From Saposhnikovia divaricata (taxonomy: Eukaryota; Streptophyta; Magnoliopsida; Apiales; Apiaceae), in the NCBI GenBank assembly GCA_036435485.1, contig CM071596.1, positions 59,693,001-59,757,000 of the forward strand: a stretch of DNA of 64,000 bases, in the 5' to 3' direction. The notes under the pieces were generated by a model. The model was not told the origin of the DNA. It saw only the letters and a program-made list of their open reading frames with translations, and ran no database searches. Position numbers and translations under genes: made by a program. Below, piece after piece: positions 11,700 through 23,459 of the stretch (within the stretch, counting starts at the first letter, position 1; each line of letters opens with the position of its first letter).

Positions 11700-11922
11700 T
11701 TAATATATTGTGTTTGAGTCCATTCACAAGAGCTACTTTTTCAATGATGACATTTCCAATGATTATATTGCCATATCCCAAAGTTTGTCCAATGTTGCCA
11801 TCTCCATAAGACACAGTTGGGCCAGCTTTCTCCTCAAATTCTGATAACAGGGATTTGTTTTCAGTCATATGCACAGAGCATCCACTATCCATGACTAACA
11901 CATTTTTATTTTTACCCTGCAA
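11656..11922 (-). pseudogene. Copia aspartic protease
   Basis: The VMDSGCSVHMTE motif is the Ty1/copia form of the D-[ST]-G aspartic protease active site, which processes the polyprotein. It is followed by LGYGNIIIGN and KHNILSVSQI, both standard in this family. The frame then overlaps the integrase block by a shift near 11700, so the normal fusion to integrase is broken. Confidence 0.85.
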
Positions 11923-11939
11923 TCAGAAACACAAAGAAC

Positions 11940-14236
11940 TCATTTAGAATTTTTAAGAACCCACACTTGTTGGGTTCTATTTACATGCAAGTTAACATTT
12001 TTAGCAGCAGAAGTCCTTTTGACAAAGGCAGTCCTGTTAGGATTGAACCCATTAGAATTTGCCTTGTCAATATCAGAGTTAGTAAATGCATGCTTTTTAT
12101 TGACATTCTTAACTTTACCAGAAATTGTACTTTTATTGAATTTGGGCAAAGGCTACAAATTATGGTATTCTTCACATGTATAAATAGAATGCCATTCACT
12201 ACCGTAATGAAAACAGGGATTCTATGGTTTATAAAATACTGATCTATTCCTAATGTCAGACTTAGATATAACAGTTGCCTTCTTTTTATTCTTCCTGCAA
12301 TCAATAACAAGATGATTAGAATTACCACAGTTAAAGCATGCTTCTAGGTGCATTTAGAATATACTTATAATTATTCTCTTTGTTTATTCCAACTTTACCA
12401 TTCCTGTTTCTCTTAGCAGTAGCTGTTTTCTTTCTATCTGTGACTTCACAGATTCTGTCTCTCAGTTGTTTCTTAGAAAAAAGACCTACATTTTTAGTAC
12501 TTGATACTTTAGCAGTTTTAGACACACTCTCTGTATTTTGTTTAGCAGAAGCTGACCACTTTTCAGTATCTGATTTGGGACTTTTACTATACACAAAATT
12601 GACAGGTTCAATATCAGATTTGGTTTTGTCTATAACATATCTATAGGTCAGTGGATTTGTCTTTTCATCAACAAAAACTTTCTGTTTCAATCTCTGGTCA
12701 TTTGCTGGCTTATAACCTAGACATTCTTTCCAGTTTTTATTAGTACTTATCTCATGAAATTTCCTACCAGAATCAGTCCAGGTTCTGATGTTCTCATTAG
12801 CATATTCAAGTTCTTTTTCTAGAGAAGTACATTTCAATTCTAATTCAATTTGCATGTGTTTAGCCTTATCACATTCAGTTTGTACTTCTTGCATAAAGAG
12901 TAACTCAGCTTCTAGATGATCATTTCTTTTAGACAATTCTGACATCTCAGATATGATTCTAGCATTTTCAAGAGATTGACTTTTAAAGCTAATATGCAGA
13001 GACTTTATAAATCATCTTAACTCAGAAAAATTATCAGTATCAAAATCAAAAACAGTTTCAGGTACCTTATTATCAGGAGCAGCAATCTCATCAACATTGG
13101 CCATCAATGCATAGTTCACCTTTTCCTCTTCAGATTCTGAGGAAGAGTCCATCCAATCCTTACTTGAAGAGACGAGAGCTTTGGTTTTGGGCTTTCTGTA
13201 TTAAGTTGCAAAATAACCCATTCCATCAAAGTTGTAACATTTGACCTTTGACTTGTCAAACTTACTGCCTTTGCCTTCATTCTTCTTGTACCTGTTCTTA
13301 TCAGCATTGAAGGGTTTCTTCTCAAAGTTGCTTTGCCTCCTAGCTTTTCTGAACTTCATCTTTTTGAAACCTTTGACTATCATAGCAACCATTTCCATCA
13401 TATCAGAGTCAGTAGAGTCATCATCAGTATCAGGATTGGCATCAGGATCTGATGATGAGTCATCAGTATTTGACTCAACAACTCTATTTCTTCTCCTTGA
13501 AACCTCCACAACTTTTCCCTTTGATTTTGATTCAACATTTAAAGCAACAGCCTTTGCTTTGTTTCTTTTCTTGTTCTTCCTCTGTTGAACCTCAAAATCA
13601 TGAGTTCAAAGCATTCCATACACCACATCAAGAGACACGGCATTGAGATCACACTGGTGTCTAATGATAGATGTTTGAGTATCCCATTCCTCAGGTAAAG
13701 CTCTCAGAAACTTAGTATTGGAATCTTCAGCATCATACTCTTCGCCTACTAGAGATAGATTATTCAGTAGTGTCAGAAATCTATCATACAAATCAGTGAG
13801 GCTCTCATCAGATTTAGCATCAAACTGTTCATACTCTTGAATCAATAGAGCCCTTTTGTTACTTTTGATAGATTAAGTGCCCTGGCATTGAGTTTCCAAA
13901 GTTTCCCAAAATCTCCTTAGCAGTTTTACGTGCTATCACTCTGTTTGACATGACAACATCAAGGCTATTATGAAGGATATTATTTACCTTAGCATCTCTA
14001 AGTACTTCAGCCTTTTCCTCAGGAGTCCTTTCAGCCTTAGTCTTTTGAACATAGTGTTCAGGAACAGTCTCTGTTCTAGCAACCAGTCTCTTAGGAATAT
14101 ATGGACCATCATATATCCTATCCAGATAGTTAGGATCAGTGGCCTCCAGATACATCAACATCTTTACCCTCCATGTAGGATATTCAGCCTTTTTGAGGAC
14201 AGGGATTTTAATGCTTTCATACTTGCTTGTCGACAT
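11940..14236 (-). pseudogene. Copia gag with degenerate zinc knuckle
   Basis: The start MSTSKYESIKIPVLKKAEYP is the typical copia gag opening, followed by a UBN2-like nucleocapsid region (EYEQFDAKSDESLTDLYDRF at 13845-13786). The reading frame is broken several times (near 13859, 13606, 13325, 12330). The zinc knuckle near 13205-13260 reads CYNFDGMGYFAT-stop-Y: three of the four expected CCHC ligands are changed. A long Lys/Ser/Glu-rich coiled-coil region (12945-12331) follows. The start codon lies 48 bases inside the 5' LTR edge, as expected. Confidence 0.85.
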
Positions 14237-14270
14237 CTTAAGATCGTTTCTGATTGTAATTAATCAGTTT

Positions 14271-14284
14271 GCTCTGATAGCAAC
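14271..14284 (-). promoter_or_regulatory. Primer-binding site of copia copy A
   Basis: Directly inside the LTR edge, the minus strand reads GTTGCTATCAGAGC, close to the TGGTATCAGAGC used by plant copia elements to pair with the 3' end of initiator-methionine tRNA. This fixes the element orientation and the inner LTR boundary. Confidence 0.75.
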
Positions 14285-14785
14285 TGTTGCCCAGTAATTA
14301 TCAATTATAGAAGGGGGTTGAATACAATTGTATAAGATTTTCGACTTTCACAGAAATAATAACACAAGTATGAATAAATAACAGCTTTATTAACTCTGAT
14401 ATAAAACTGTTACATACTCTCTCAAGAAATTCTAATGTTCTTGAGAGCTGCTAGGCTACAAGATATCTCGTGTAAGCGATTACAATTAAGTAAAACCTAA
14501 ACTGTGTTTATATACATTACACAGCTGCCATATCAATTACAAGATATGTCAAATCAATTAACAACTGTTTACAATTCATATCCTAACTGATAGCTACGAT
14601 CCTATAAAATAGGAGTCGATAAATCAATCTTCCTTGATCTCTGGACTAATGTAAATCTTTATGTAATCCTAATCAGCTTCAAATCCTGATAGCAACCTAA
14701 TACTGACGTTGCAATACTGATAACATCAGCATCAGTATCTGATCAGTAGTCCAGATCCTGTCATCCCTTGAATCAATATCTAACA
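14285..14785 (-). repeat. Full copia LTR shared by copies A and B
   Basis: It is 501 bp, with plus-strand ends TGTTG and TAACA. On its left is a primer-binding site (so it is the 5' LTR of copy A). On its right is a polypurine-tract complement, ATCTCCCCC (so it is also the 3' LTR of copy B). A double role like this comes from recombination between LTRs of neighbouring copies or a tandem array. Confidence 0.85.
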
Positions 14786-15378
14786 ATCTCCCCCAATTTG
14801 TACTTTGTGAAATAAAGCAAAAATTCCTTGATTCAATGATGTCAAAAACTCAAAACAAAATATCTTCTAGAAATCATCAAGAACAGTTTCAGAAATTCTT
14901 TGCTAGAAAAGATTCATCTTCAAGAGATTTGATAACAACTCTTCTTCCTTGCTTTTAAGAATTTGAATCAGTTTCTTCTTCAGATTTTTGAGTTCTTCAT
15001 CTTCCTCATTGATCTGATAAATAGCTGCCCTGAGATTCTGTATTGAGCTCCTTGGTAAATCTAAGTCTCCCAACAGTAGATATGCAATTTCCTTCCCACC
15101 AGGATTAAGAGACAATTGGTCTATACCAAGAAACACTTCTTTAACAACACTGCCTCTTTGTATTTCAACTTTTTGACCTCTCATATTTAAGTACAAGGGA
15201 GTATAGTTACCATCATACCTTGTTCCTCCATCCAGAAATCACTGTCTAATAGTTCTCAGAATCATACAAGACCAATTGTTGTAGACTTCTCTTTCTTTAA
15301 CATTGATGCTTTTACCCTTGAGCAGATAAAGAACATATTTCAGTTCTTTTGCAGACTTGCATAACAGCTCATGAATAG
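14786..15378 (-). mobile_element. Copia copy B, truncated 3' internal end
   Basis: It matches 6446-7040 of copy A closely, including the polypurine tract and the C-terminal part of the extra ORF (open at 15196-14903, with LGIDQLSLNPGGKEIAYLLL). The match stops abruptly at CTCATGAATAG near 15378, after which unrelated AT-rich DNA begins. It shows that the extra ORF lies next to the 3' LTR in more than one copy. Confidence 0.85.
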
Positions 15379-16726
15379 TTCATGAACCCCTTCTTCTTTT
15401 TTTCTTAATTTTGTTTTTGTTAATAAGTATCTCATTTTTGTAGAATTATTCTACCAAGTTAGAAAATTTTTGTACCTATATTTTATGATTTATTGATATT
15501 AAAAAATAAATTTTCAACCAATTAACCAAACAAATTCAATACAACTGCTCTTAGATTAGGATATGGGAATTGATACTATTATTTTAATTCAAAAATAAAA
15601 TTAAAAATACACCCTCTTATAAAAACAATATATAATTTAATGTGCATCAACCATTTTAGTTATTAATATTAATGATTTATATAACAAAGTCCGAAATCGC
15701 TCCTCTCTCTCCTCCTCTCCCAAAAAATAATAAACTAAAGTTTAGGAGCTCACAACAGCCTTTTGCCTGATAATAAGCCCCCTCTTTATTGTTTTTCCTT
15801 GATTTTCAAAAAATACCTCTCTTTATTGGGAGTCTAGTAACCCGTTGGTGGGTTTTAAACCGATATATTGAATTTTATACTATCTCCTTGTAAATGATAA
15901 GCTCTCTTATCTTTTCCTTGATTTTACTTTATTTTTCAAAGAAAATCTATTTTATTGAGAGTTAAGTACCCCGTTGGTGGATTTTGTCTACCCATATATT
16001 GGATTTTGTTATACTAATTCATTTATTTGGATAGTATAAACTCGCAGTTATGGTCGATTGTTCGAATAAGTTTGGACAAATTAGATATAAATATACCCCA
16101 CGACTTCAACAAATTGTTAGATTATCTCCTCAAAATGGCTTTATATTTCAGTGATATAAGTGAAAGACGTACCATAATTGAAGATATGTTTGAACGATTA
16201 GATGAATGAAACCCTGATTTAATCTATTTTACTATGTGTTTGTTCAATTTTAATTTTTTTGGTAGATGTTGCATGCCCTTTTATTGATAAATTAATTACC
16301 TATAAATATTGATTCATAAGAAAATCTGCAATTTTGATTATTTTCGTAGATGTCATATGCCCTTTAATTGATGAATTATTATTATCTATAAATTGATAGT
16401 GATTTAAAAGAAATTTGCACTGAGTTGACCAATTTATTATGAAATATTCATTACAATAATTTCATTGACTCTTTAATTATTTTTTATTTTTTGATTGATA
16501 ATATGGATATGTTAATAAAATCATCATTGAATTTAAATTAAAATTGTAAACTAACCATGGTTGGTAAAATAGAATGAGAATGTTAAATAAGGAAAATTCT
16601 TAATGTAATATGATTGGTCTAAAATATAGGAGTGGACTCTAAGTGGTCATAAAATAATTCATAGTTTTTTGAATGGTTAACTGCATATTAATTGTACTAT
16701 GGTAGACTCAAGTATTATAATAAAGG
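15379..16726. other. Gene-free AT-rich stretch with diverged short duplications
   Basis: There is no convincing gene. An ACCCGTTGGTGGGTTTT phrase occurs at about 15840 and 15970, and a phrase with GTAGATGT-CATGCCCTTT-ATTGAT occurs near 16262 and 16348, which point to old local duplications. A 60-codon open frame at 16027-16209 has no recognisable homology and I would not call it a gene. Confidence 0.5.
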
Positions 16727-16830
16727 ATTCGTCGTTGGTGCAATGGTTGAGTGTTACACTTCTGAAATTGAGTGCATCCAAGGTCGTGGGTTCGAACCAG
16801 TAGAATTGTATTTTGTTTTTTATTAGTACA
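16727..16830 (+). mobile_element. tRNA-derived SINE (short)
   Basis: A box A-like element (TGGTGCAATGGTTGAG, about 16736-16751) and a perfect box B (GGTTCGAACC, 16789-16798) are spaced as in a tRNA-type RNA polymerase III promoter. A T-rich tail follows (TTTTGTTTTTTATT). The A-B spacing and the lack of tRNA folding argue against a true tRNA gene. The exact ends were not fixed. Confidence 0.6.
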
Positions 16831-16866
16831 GGACAAACGCATGACTATCATGCGCATACACATAAC

Positions 16867-17579
16867 TAAGGATGTAAATTGATCCGGACTATCCGGTATC
16901 TCGGCTTATATTCGGCTAAAAAATATGATACATGTCAAATATTTGTTTTATAAATGATCCAAACATGGTGGAAAAATTGAACCCGGATAAAATATGATCC
17001 CGGATATGAGCACCAATATACCCGCTCAGATTTAATCTCATATTTTTCTTATAAAAATGATCTTACAGGAAATTGTTTAATGATCCATATTCAGTTCAAA
17101 CCCGAATCTGAAATATATTTTTATTTCATTATATTTTTAACCGATAGCATATTATAATCTCTTAATAACATTTATAAATTTAAATTTCCATAAAATACGA
17201 GTTATCCACCCGAGTATTTATCATCAAATACTTAATAGATCAATTATTTAAGTTTTCAATTCGTGATTATTATATTTTTGTAATATTATATTTATTTTAG
17301 AATAAATGATTATTTATACAATTCAAATAAAAATGATACTTAATGTTAGTGGATTATATTTGGCACGTATCCGATGGATCACAAACTACTTGGTTAGAAA
17401 AATAAAAAGAAAATACGATATTGGTTCATATTCGGTTCAGATCCGAACCTCGGTATTTGGGATTGGTTTAGATCCGAAAAAAATGATCCCGGACCTAAAT
17501 CTGAACACAATAAAAGTAAAATGATCCTCTACTTGAGCAAAAGGGTGTCCGGTTCTACTCGGATCATTTTTCAGCCCTA
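16867..17579. mobile_element. hAT-like MITE
   Basis: The ends are TAAGGATGTAAATTGATCCGG and the inverse of CTCGGATCATTTTTCAGCCCTA, an imperfect terminal inverted repeat of about 20 bp. Flanking 8-bp sequences CACATAAC (16859-16866) and CACGCAAC (17580-17587) fit an 8-bp target duplication with two changes, as expected for hAT elements. The inside is rich in GATCCGGA/CCCGGAT repeats and has no transposase. Confidence 0.7.
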
Positions 17580-17804
17580 CACGCAACTCATAAATGTGTT
17601 TCCACCTTAAACGCATATTGCTCATGCGTTTTCTATTAATTTTGTTTCTTTAATTTTAATTAGTGTAAAACCAAATTCAAAAAAGCGTATTTAGAAAATG
17701 CAATTAAAAGATGCGTCTTTTCGTTATATAAAGGGTCATTTTTTTTAATCATAATATTTTGGATCATTTTACTTTAAATTGTGATGTGAAGGGCCAATAC
17801 TCAC

Positions 17805-18118
17805 TAGAGTCTCTTAGAGCAAAAAAAAAAAGTGACTTTCCTCTTTGTATTTCAAATTAAGAGCCACTATAAATAAGCTCTTGGAGATGCCCATAGCTCT
17901 TAACTTGTATTTTATTAATAAAATATGACATTCCTTCCAATTCTTACATAACTTTTTTGCCATAGTACTGTTAATATATGAATAAAATATAAATAGAGAG
18001 CTAATATAAAAATTATTGTTGGAATTTGACATATAACCCAATGCAATAACTTGCTAAGAGCCATTTATTTATATTATTTTTAAGAGTGAATGTAGGAGTC
18101 TCTTGGAGATGCTCTTAG
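17805..18118. mobile_element. Possible MITE with GAGATGCTC ends
   Basis: The right edge reads CTCTTGGAGATGCTCTTAG, the complement of the GAGCATCTCCAA end seen in other MITEs in this window. The left edge (CTCTTAGAGCAAAA) is only a partial match. An inner copy CTCTTGGAGATGCCC sits near 17878. It looks like a degraded, non-autonomous DNA element without coding content. Confidence 0.4.
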
Positions 18119-18809
18119 TACACGAGTATCAAAATTTCAAAAATTTACTATCCACAAATTTGGGGTCTTAACTTGACCATTATTAAGTTATCGGGGTCTT
18201 AAATTGGTAACTTTGAAGATGGTAGTAAACTAATAAAATTTAAAATTTACCATAAAAAATCAACAAGGTTGTTTGAAAAGAGATCAATTTGAGTTCATGT
18301 TTGATATTTTACTAACAATTCAGTGGTCAATTTGATTTTTAATCTCTTTATTAATCTATACTACACTATTATAAGCAAAACATAATATATGGGTAAAATA
18401 TCAAATTGGTCACTCAATCAAACTAAAACATCAATCTATTCCACGATCTCAATGGGGTATTATTTGGGATCGCTTATCCTGCTATCTGGTGAGTGCTTCT
18501 CACTGGGGAACAAGGATGCGTCTAGCATTTAAGGTAAGTCATGGCTCGCCCTCTTAGGGAGTTTCCTCATCTGTAAAGTCCCAAGATTATAGATGAGCCT
18601 TGGGTCTTTCTGACTAGGTCCAGTCGTTGGACGTTAATAAAACGGGCCCCTTGAGGGTAAGAAACCCAGCCCAGGCCATTTTGGTTTGTTGCTCTCCAAG
18701 AACTACGTTGAAAGTTGAGAACTCTAGAGCAGCCACCTCAAACCCTAAGCAATCTCAGCCACCAAATTACATACAACCACTATACTCCGAACCACCATCA
18801 TACATCTTG
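18119..18809. other. Gene-free stretch
   Basis: The sequence is AT-rich up to about 18430, then changes to higher-GC text (about 18440-18780) without a recognisable domain, promoter or repeat pair. This could be an old retroelement fragment, but nothing specific supports that. Confidence 0.4.
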
Positions 18810-18817
18810 ATTTTGAC

Positions 18818-19503
18818 TAGGGCTGAGCATTTGGTAGGTTCTGTCCAAAATGGGACCGAACCGAAATAACCGAAAAACTGAATAGCTATTTTTTTTGGGA
18901 ATGAACCGGACCGAAATTATATTTGAACCGAACAAGAACCGAACCAAAATATTTTGGTCGGTTATGTCTAATCCATTGAAACTGGATTTTTTAAAAGTCT
19001 CCTGCTCGGATGCTCCTACATTATGTTGATGGTGGATCGTATAAGCTATATGTAGTACACTAGTACCTAAAGACAACATTACTACATTAGTAGAGGAGAT
19101 ACAGTCCAACTGTCCAGAAGCTAAAAGAAGGAAAATTTAAAAATCAAGGTGCACTCCAACTGTCGAATGAGCACTGACGACTGAGGTGAGGATTGACGAT
19201 TAAGGTGGGGTTTTCAATTTAGGTCATAACAGACAGAATAAAAGGGTAAGGATATGGACGCATATGGATATTATTACTTCTTAGATATTCAATTATATTT
19301 ATATATACGTATTTTATATATTTCAGTTTATTCGGTCCAGAACTAAAATATTTTGAAAAAAACTGGACCGAACCGAAATATATTTCGGTCCAATTGGAAA
19401 AACCGAAATTAATCGGAATTTCAGAAAATTTGGAACCGAACCGAACCGAAATAATATATTTCGGTTCGGTTTTTCAATTTTGGATCGGTTTTACTCAGCC
19501 CTA
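18818..19503. mobile_element. hAT-like MITE with TAGGGCTGAG ends
   Basis: The terminal inverted repeat is TAGGGCTGAG...CTCAGCCCTA (perfect 10 bp). The flanks ATTTTGAC (18810-18817) and ATTTCGAC (19504-19511) form an 8-bp target duplication with one change. Inside are many ACCGAA/TTCGGT repeats near both ends, a sub-terminal pattern common in hAT non-autonomous elements. No transposase is present. Confidence 0.85.
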
Positions 19504-19511
19504 ATTTCGAC

Positions 19512-20630
19512 AATGAACCTCAACTTTTGTTGTTAATAGATTCCTCCGTCAACACATACTAATAAGTGAAATTGTAAAATAAACATGTTGATATCTAATA
19601 TGATGAATTAAATAGAAATCTAAAAACATACATACATAAAAAGTATGTGTAAAAGATGATGATGATGAAAGTGATGTGAAAGACTTAAAACCAAGGAATA
19701 ATTTGGGGAGAATTAGAGAAATTTTTAGGTTACCCTTCAAAGAAAATACCAATTTTTATAAAATAAACAATAACAAAGATCATGAACTCGTTTGGTTTAA
19801 CTTAAAAAATGTTACTTATAATTTAAAGTTCAACTTACTCGCTTTAAGTGAAAAGTGATAATTTTAACTTTAGGTTAGGTGTATCTGTTTGGCTAATTTT
19901 ATTTAAAGTAAATTTATTTTTAAAAAATTGATTAAAAAAATAGAAATTTATATTTTTTAAACATAATATAAAAGTATAAAATACAAATATATGCAAAGAA
20001 TATAATACGAGTTAAAAAGTGACTCAAATGTATAAAAATTGATATGAGAAAAAATAAGTTAAAAAAAACCTCAAAGGTATTTAAATTATTTGAATTAAAA
20101 CTAACTTTAAGTTGAAAATTTTAAGTACACACAAATAGATTGTTTTTGTTTTAAGTAGGCCAAAAATTAATGGGGTGTTTGGGGAAACTTATTTTCCAGA
20201 ATAAGTCAATTTATTTTAAGACAAAGTTAGAGATTCCTAACTTTTTTATGAAAAAGTTAACTTGTTTTGCAACTTATAGAATCTCAAACATACATTAAAT
20301 ACTTATGTAAAAAATTATTAAAATAAGAAATGTTTACCCGAAAATGAGTTCATAATGACTTATTTTAAGTCCTCTCCAAGGAAAGCCAAACACTCAATGT
20401 GTCTTGGTGTTTTTCTTACCCTTTCTTCATTAATTTCTACCGAATGGGGTAATGATCCCACTTTTGCATTGGTCTCCTGAAAAAAGTAAAGTAATAATTT
20501 ATTATTTACATTAAATTTGTTAAAAAAGCGTTATAATTGTTTTTCATCGGTTACTATAAATAAATAGTGTAATAGTCTATTCTTACATCAATTTTGTATA
20601 AAAAAAATAATGCAATAACCTATTATATAA
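19512..20630. other. Gene-free AT-rich stretch with a likely small MITE at 20173-20395
   Basis: The segment GGGTGTTTGG...CCAAACACTC (about 20173-20395) forms a terminal inverted repeat with purine/pyrimidine-rich inner ends, typical of small hAT-type MITEs; no clear target duplication was found. A second weaker candidate (about 19790-20170, TTTGGTTTAACTTAAAA against TTTTAAGTAGGCCAAA) precedes it. There are no genes. Confidence 0.45.
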
Positions 20631-23459
20631 TTAATTATTTATTGGAACCAGTTTCTGCGGATGGATCCTTCGATCGGACCTGCAAGTGAAGAAGAGTGCG
20701 AGGGTGTTGCCCCCTTGATAAGTGATAAATATAGGAGGTTTTCCTACGGGACTCTTAACAATGGTACTAGGTTTGACATGGTCATTATCAGATTTAGCTT
20801 CCCATTTAGAACAAATGTGATTCAAGTCTCCTAACAACTCATCGAATGTAGATGGTTCACCAACAGGAGTTTTAATAACGGCCTCAACACGAACATCCTC
20901 GGGTGGTGTCTCCCACTTAGAACAAATGTCGTCTAACTCTCTCAGCATATCTTCCGAGGTCATATCCCTTAACGACTCAATATACTCTTGATTAGATGCA
21001 AAGTTGACTTTAAAATCCTCTTTGAGAAGAGACTCAATCTCACTATCCTCAAGGTTAGACCAATTAACAATGTCATTAACAAGATTAACCCCTATTGTTT
21101 GTTCATAAAGCTCATTGGATTCTTTTCCGACATTAAAGATGTTAAGGTTAATTGTCATATTACCAAAAGTGAGTTTCATCGAACCATCCCTACAATTAAT
21201 CAAGGCATTGGATGTAGCAAGAAAAGGTCTTCCTAGAATGATCGGGATTTGGTTCTTAGGATTCGTGATGGGTTGAGTCTCGAGGACAACAAAATCAACC
21301 GGAAAGATGAATTCACCAACCTTAATTAGCACATCTTCAATTATTCCCTTAGGCATTTTGACAGAACGATCAGCTAATTGAATTGTCATGTTCATCTTTT
21401 TAAGTTCCCCTAACTTTAGGGCTTGGTAGACAGAAAATGGAAGGAGATTCACACTAGCACCTAAGTCAAGTAACGCCTTGTCCACAAAAGTATTGCCTAT
21501 GACACATGAAATTGTAGGACAACCGGGGTCCTTATATTTCACGGGAATTTGGTTCGAAAGAATTGAACTAACATGACAAGTTAAAAAGGCTTTCTTAGGG
21601 ACGTGGGTGGAACGTTTGTGAGAACATAAATCTTTTAGACACTTGGCATAAGAGGGAATTTGTTGAATGGTATCTAAAAGAGGAATGTTGATCTCGACTT
21701 GTTTGAAAACTTCCAAAATCTTTACTATTTGAGGCGATTGTTTGTTTAAAAGAGTCTTTGAGGATAAGGAGCTTTAGGCTTAAAGACTCGTTCGCTAGAC
21801 ACATTGGGAATGTAATTGGAAAGTAGAACAACAATCGAAGATTCGTTAGGTGAAGGTGGTGTTTGAGTCGATGAAGGCTCGCTAGATGATGATGATTTAT
21901 GAGAAGATTCTGATGACTCGGGAGTGGATTTTGAAGATGAAGGTTCAAGTGGTGAAGGTGTGGGACTAGATGACTCGAAAGGCTCGGGATTTGGAAGATG
22001 GTTTGAAGGATTGAGTTTAGGGTTTGGTTCAACATTTGACTCTTCTTCGGGAGACTCAACTCGTACTTGATTATCAACTTGTTTTCCCGACCTTAAAGAA
22101 ATGATAGCATTAACATTTTCTGTAGGTCTTTGGTTGAGAGGAAATTTAGGGTTGACCTCGGGTTGACTCGGGAACTTATTATTCTCTCGCTCACACATGG
22201 CGTTGGCTAATTGACTCACTTGAACCTCTAACTTAGATATGGCTTGAGTACTAGCATTCAAAATTTGCCTATCTTGAGTCATGGTTTGCATGAAGGTTTG
22301 TTGAGATTGAGCTAAGTTAGTTGTCGATTTCAAAAGTGCATCAAGAGTCTTTTCCAAGGAATTAATTCTCTTATCCGACTCATGAAAGCCGGGAGGGTGG
22401 GCGGGTGCTTGAGTCGGGGCTTGAATCGAGTTTGGATAAGGAACTTGATTTTGAATCGGGTACGAGTTTTGATTGGGCTTTTGAAAACAAGGAGGTTGAA
22501 AAGAAGGTGGCGGAGATTGGTAGTTTTGGCCTTGGTTCCACGAGAAATTCGGGTGATTCCTCCAACCGGGATTATAAGTAGGTGCAACCGGATCATTCCC
22601 AGGGATTGGTTGAAACACCGCATTAATTTGATCATAGCCGGGAAAGTCCGAAAAACCTTGATTAAAATTAGAGCACATAGACACATTTGAGGGGGCCTTA
22701 CTAGTTTCTAGGGCTTCAAGTCTTCTAGTAAGGGTGGCTAACTTGGCATCAGTAGCAATATTATTTCCAATTGAATGCATACCCCTAGAAGAACTAGACG
22801 ACTCGTTGGACTTATGAGGCTCCCTAGTAGACTCCCACAACATAGTTTTCTCGGCTAATTCCTCGAAAAACGCCCACCCTTCGTCCTCATCCTTCTCCAT
22901 GAATTTACCTTGGCACATAGACTCTAACAACGCGGTTGTTGGAATATCTAAGGTCTCGTAAATGATCTTGCAAAGTCTCCATTTTTCTATTCCGTGGTGG
23001 GGGCATTTTAATAAAAGATTTTTAAAACGATCAAAATATTTCCAAAAAGACTCATTTTCCTTTTGATGAAATTGATTTATTTCGTTTGTAATTCTCGTAG
23101 TCTTATGGTTTGGAAAATATTTCTTAATAAAAATTACCACAAATCCCTCCCACGTGGAAATAGAATTAACCGGTAGGCTATACAACCATTTTTTTAACAT
23201 TTTCTTTAAGAGCGAAATTAATGAGCCTAAGCCTAATTGAGTCATCAGTTAATTGTTGGAGTTTTTGTAAGGCACAAACTTCCTCGAATTCATGAAGAAA
23301 AAGATAGGGGTCCTCACCATCACTCCCGGTAAATTTAGGTAACATACTAATGTGATGGGCTTTAATCTCGAAGTTATTACCATTAACGGGAGGAAGAGTG
23401 ATACACGAGGGTTGAACAGAACGGGTGGGGTAACAACGGTCTTTGAGGGACACGGCCAT
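20631..23459 (-). pseudogene. Athila-like Ty3/gypsy gag-protease remnant
   Basis: The gag starts MAVSLKDRCYPTRSVQPSCI at 23459. It continues with a Retrotrans_gag-type region (STWEGFVVIFIKKYFPNHKT, KCPHHGIEKWRLCKIIYETL), a long Pro/Ser/Gln-rich linker, and a retropepsin with the active-site phrase LLDLGASVNLLPFSVYQALK followed by PIILGRPFLATSNALINCRD. This architecture is typical of the Athila group. A frameshift in a run of seven T (about 23190) splits gag, and another shift lies near 21720-21750. Reverse transcriptase, RNase H and integrase are absent: the sequence stops near 20631. Confidence 0.85.

Larger units (their letters stand above)
6141..14785 (-). mobile_element. Ty1/copia element lacking most of reverse transcriptase (copy A)
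   Basis: Read on the minus strand the order is: 5' LTR (14785-14285), primer-binding site, gag, protease, integrase, a stub of reverse transcriptase, a long unrecognised ORF, polypurine tract (GGGGGAGAT, 6455-6446) and a 3' LTR fragment (6445-6141). Gag-protease-integrase-RT order is diagnostic for Ty1/copia. The RT active-site region and RNase H are absent, so the copy is non-autonomous. Many stops and frameshifts show it is dead. The 3' LTR lacks about 140 bases at its outer end, where it meets the foldback element. The two LTRs differ at roughly 11 of about 305 comparable bases, plus one 54-base indel, by my manual comparison. Confidence 0.85.

Noticed and set aside
16736..16800. Possible functional tRNA gene
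   Set aside because: Boxes A and B are present, but no acceptor stem or anticodon arm pairing could be made and the spacing is long. A SINE explains it better.
19676..19858. Small plus-strand frame as a host gene
   Set aside because: It is AT-rich, with no domain, no promoter context, and it lies beside MITE ends.
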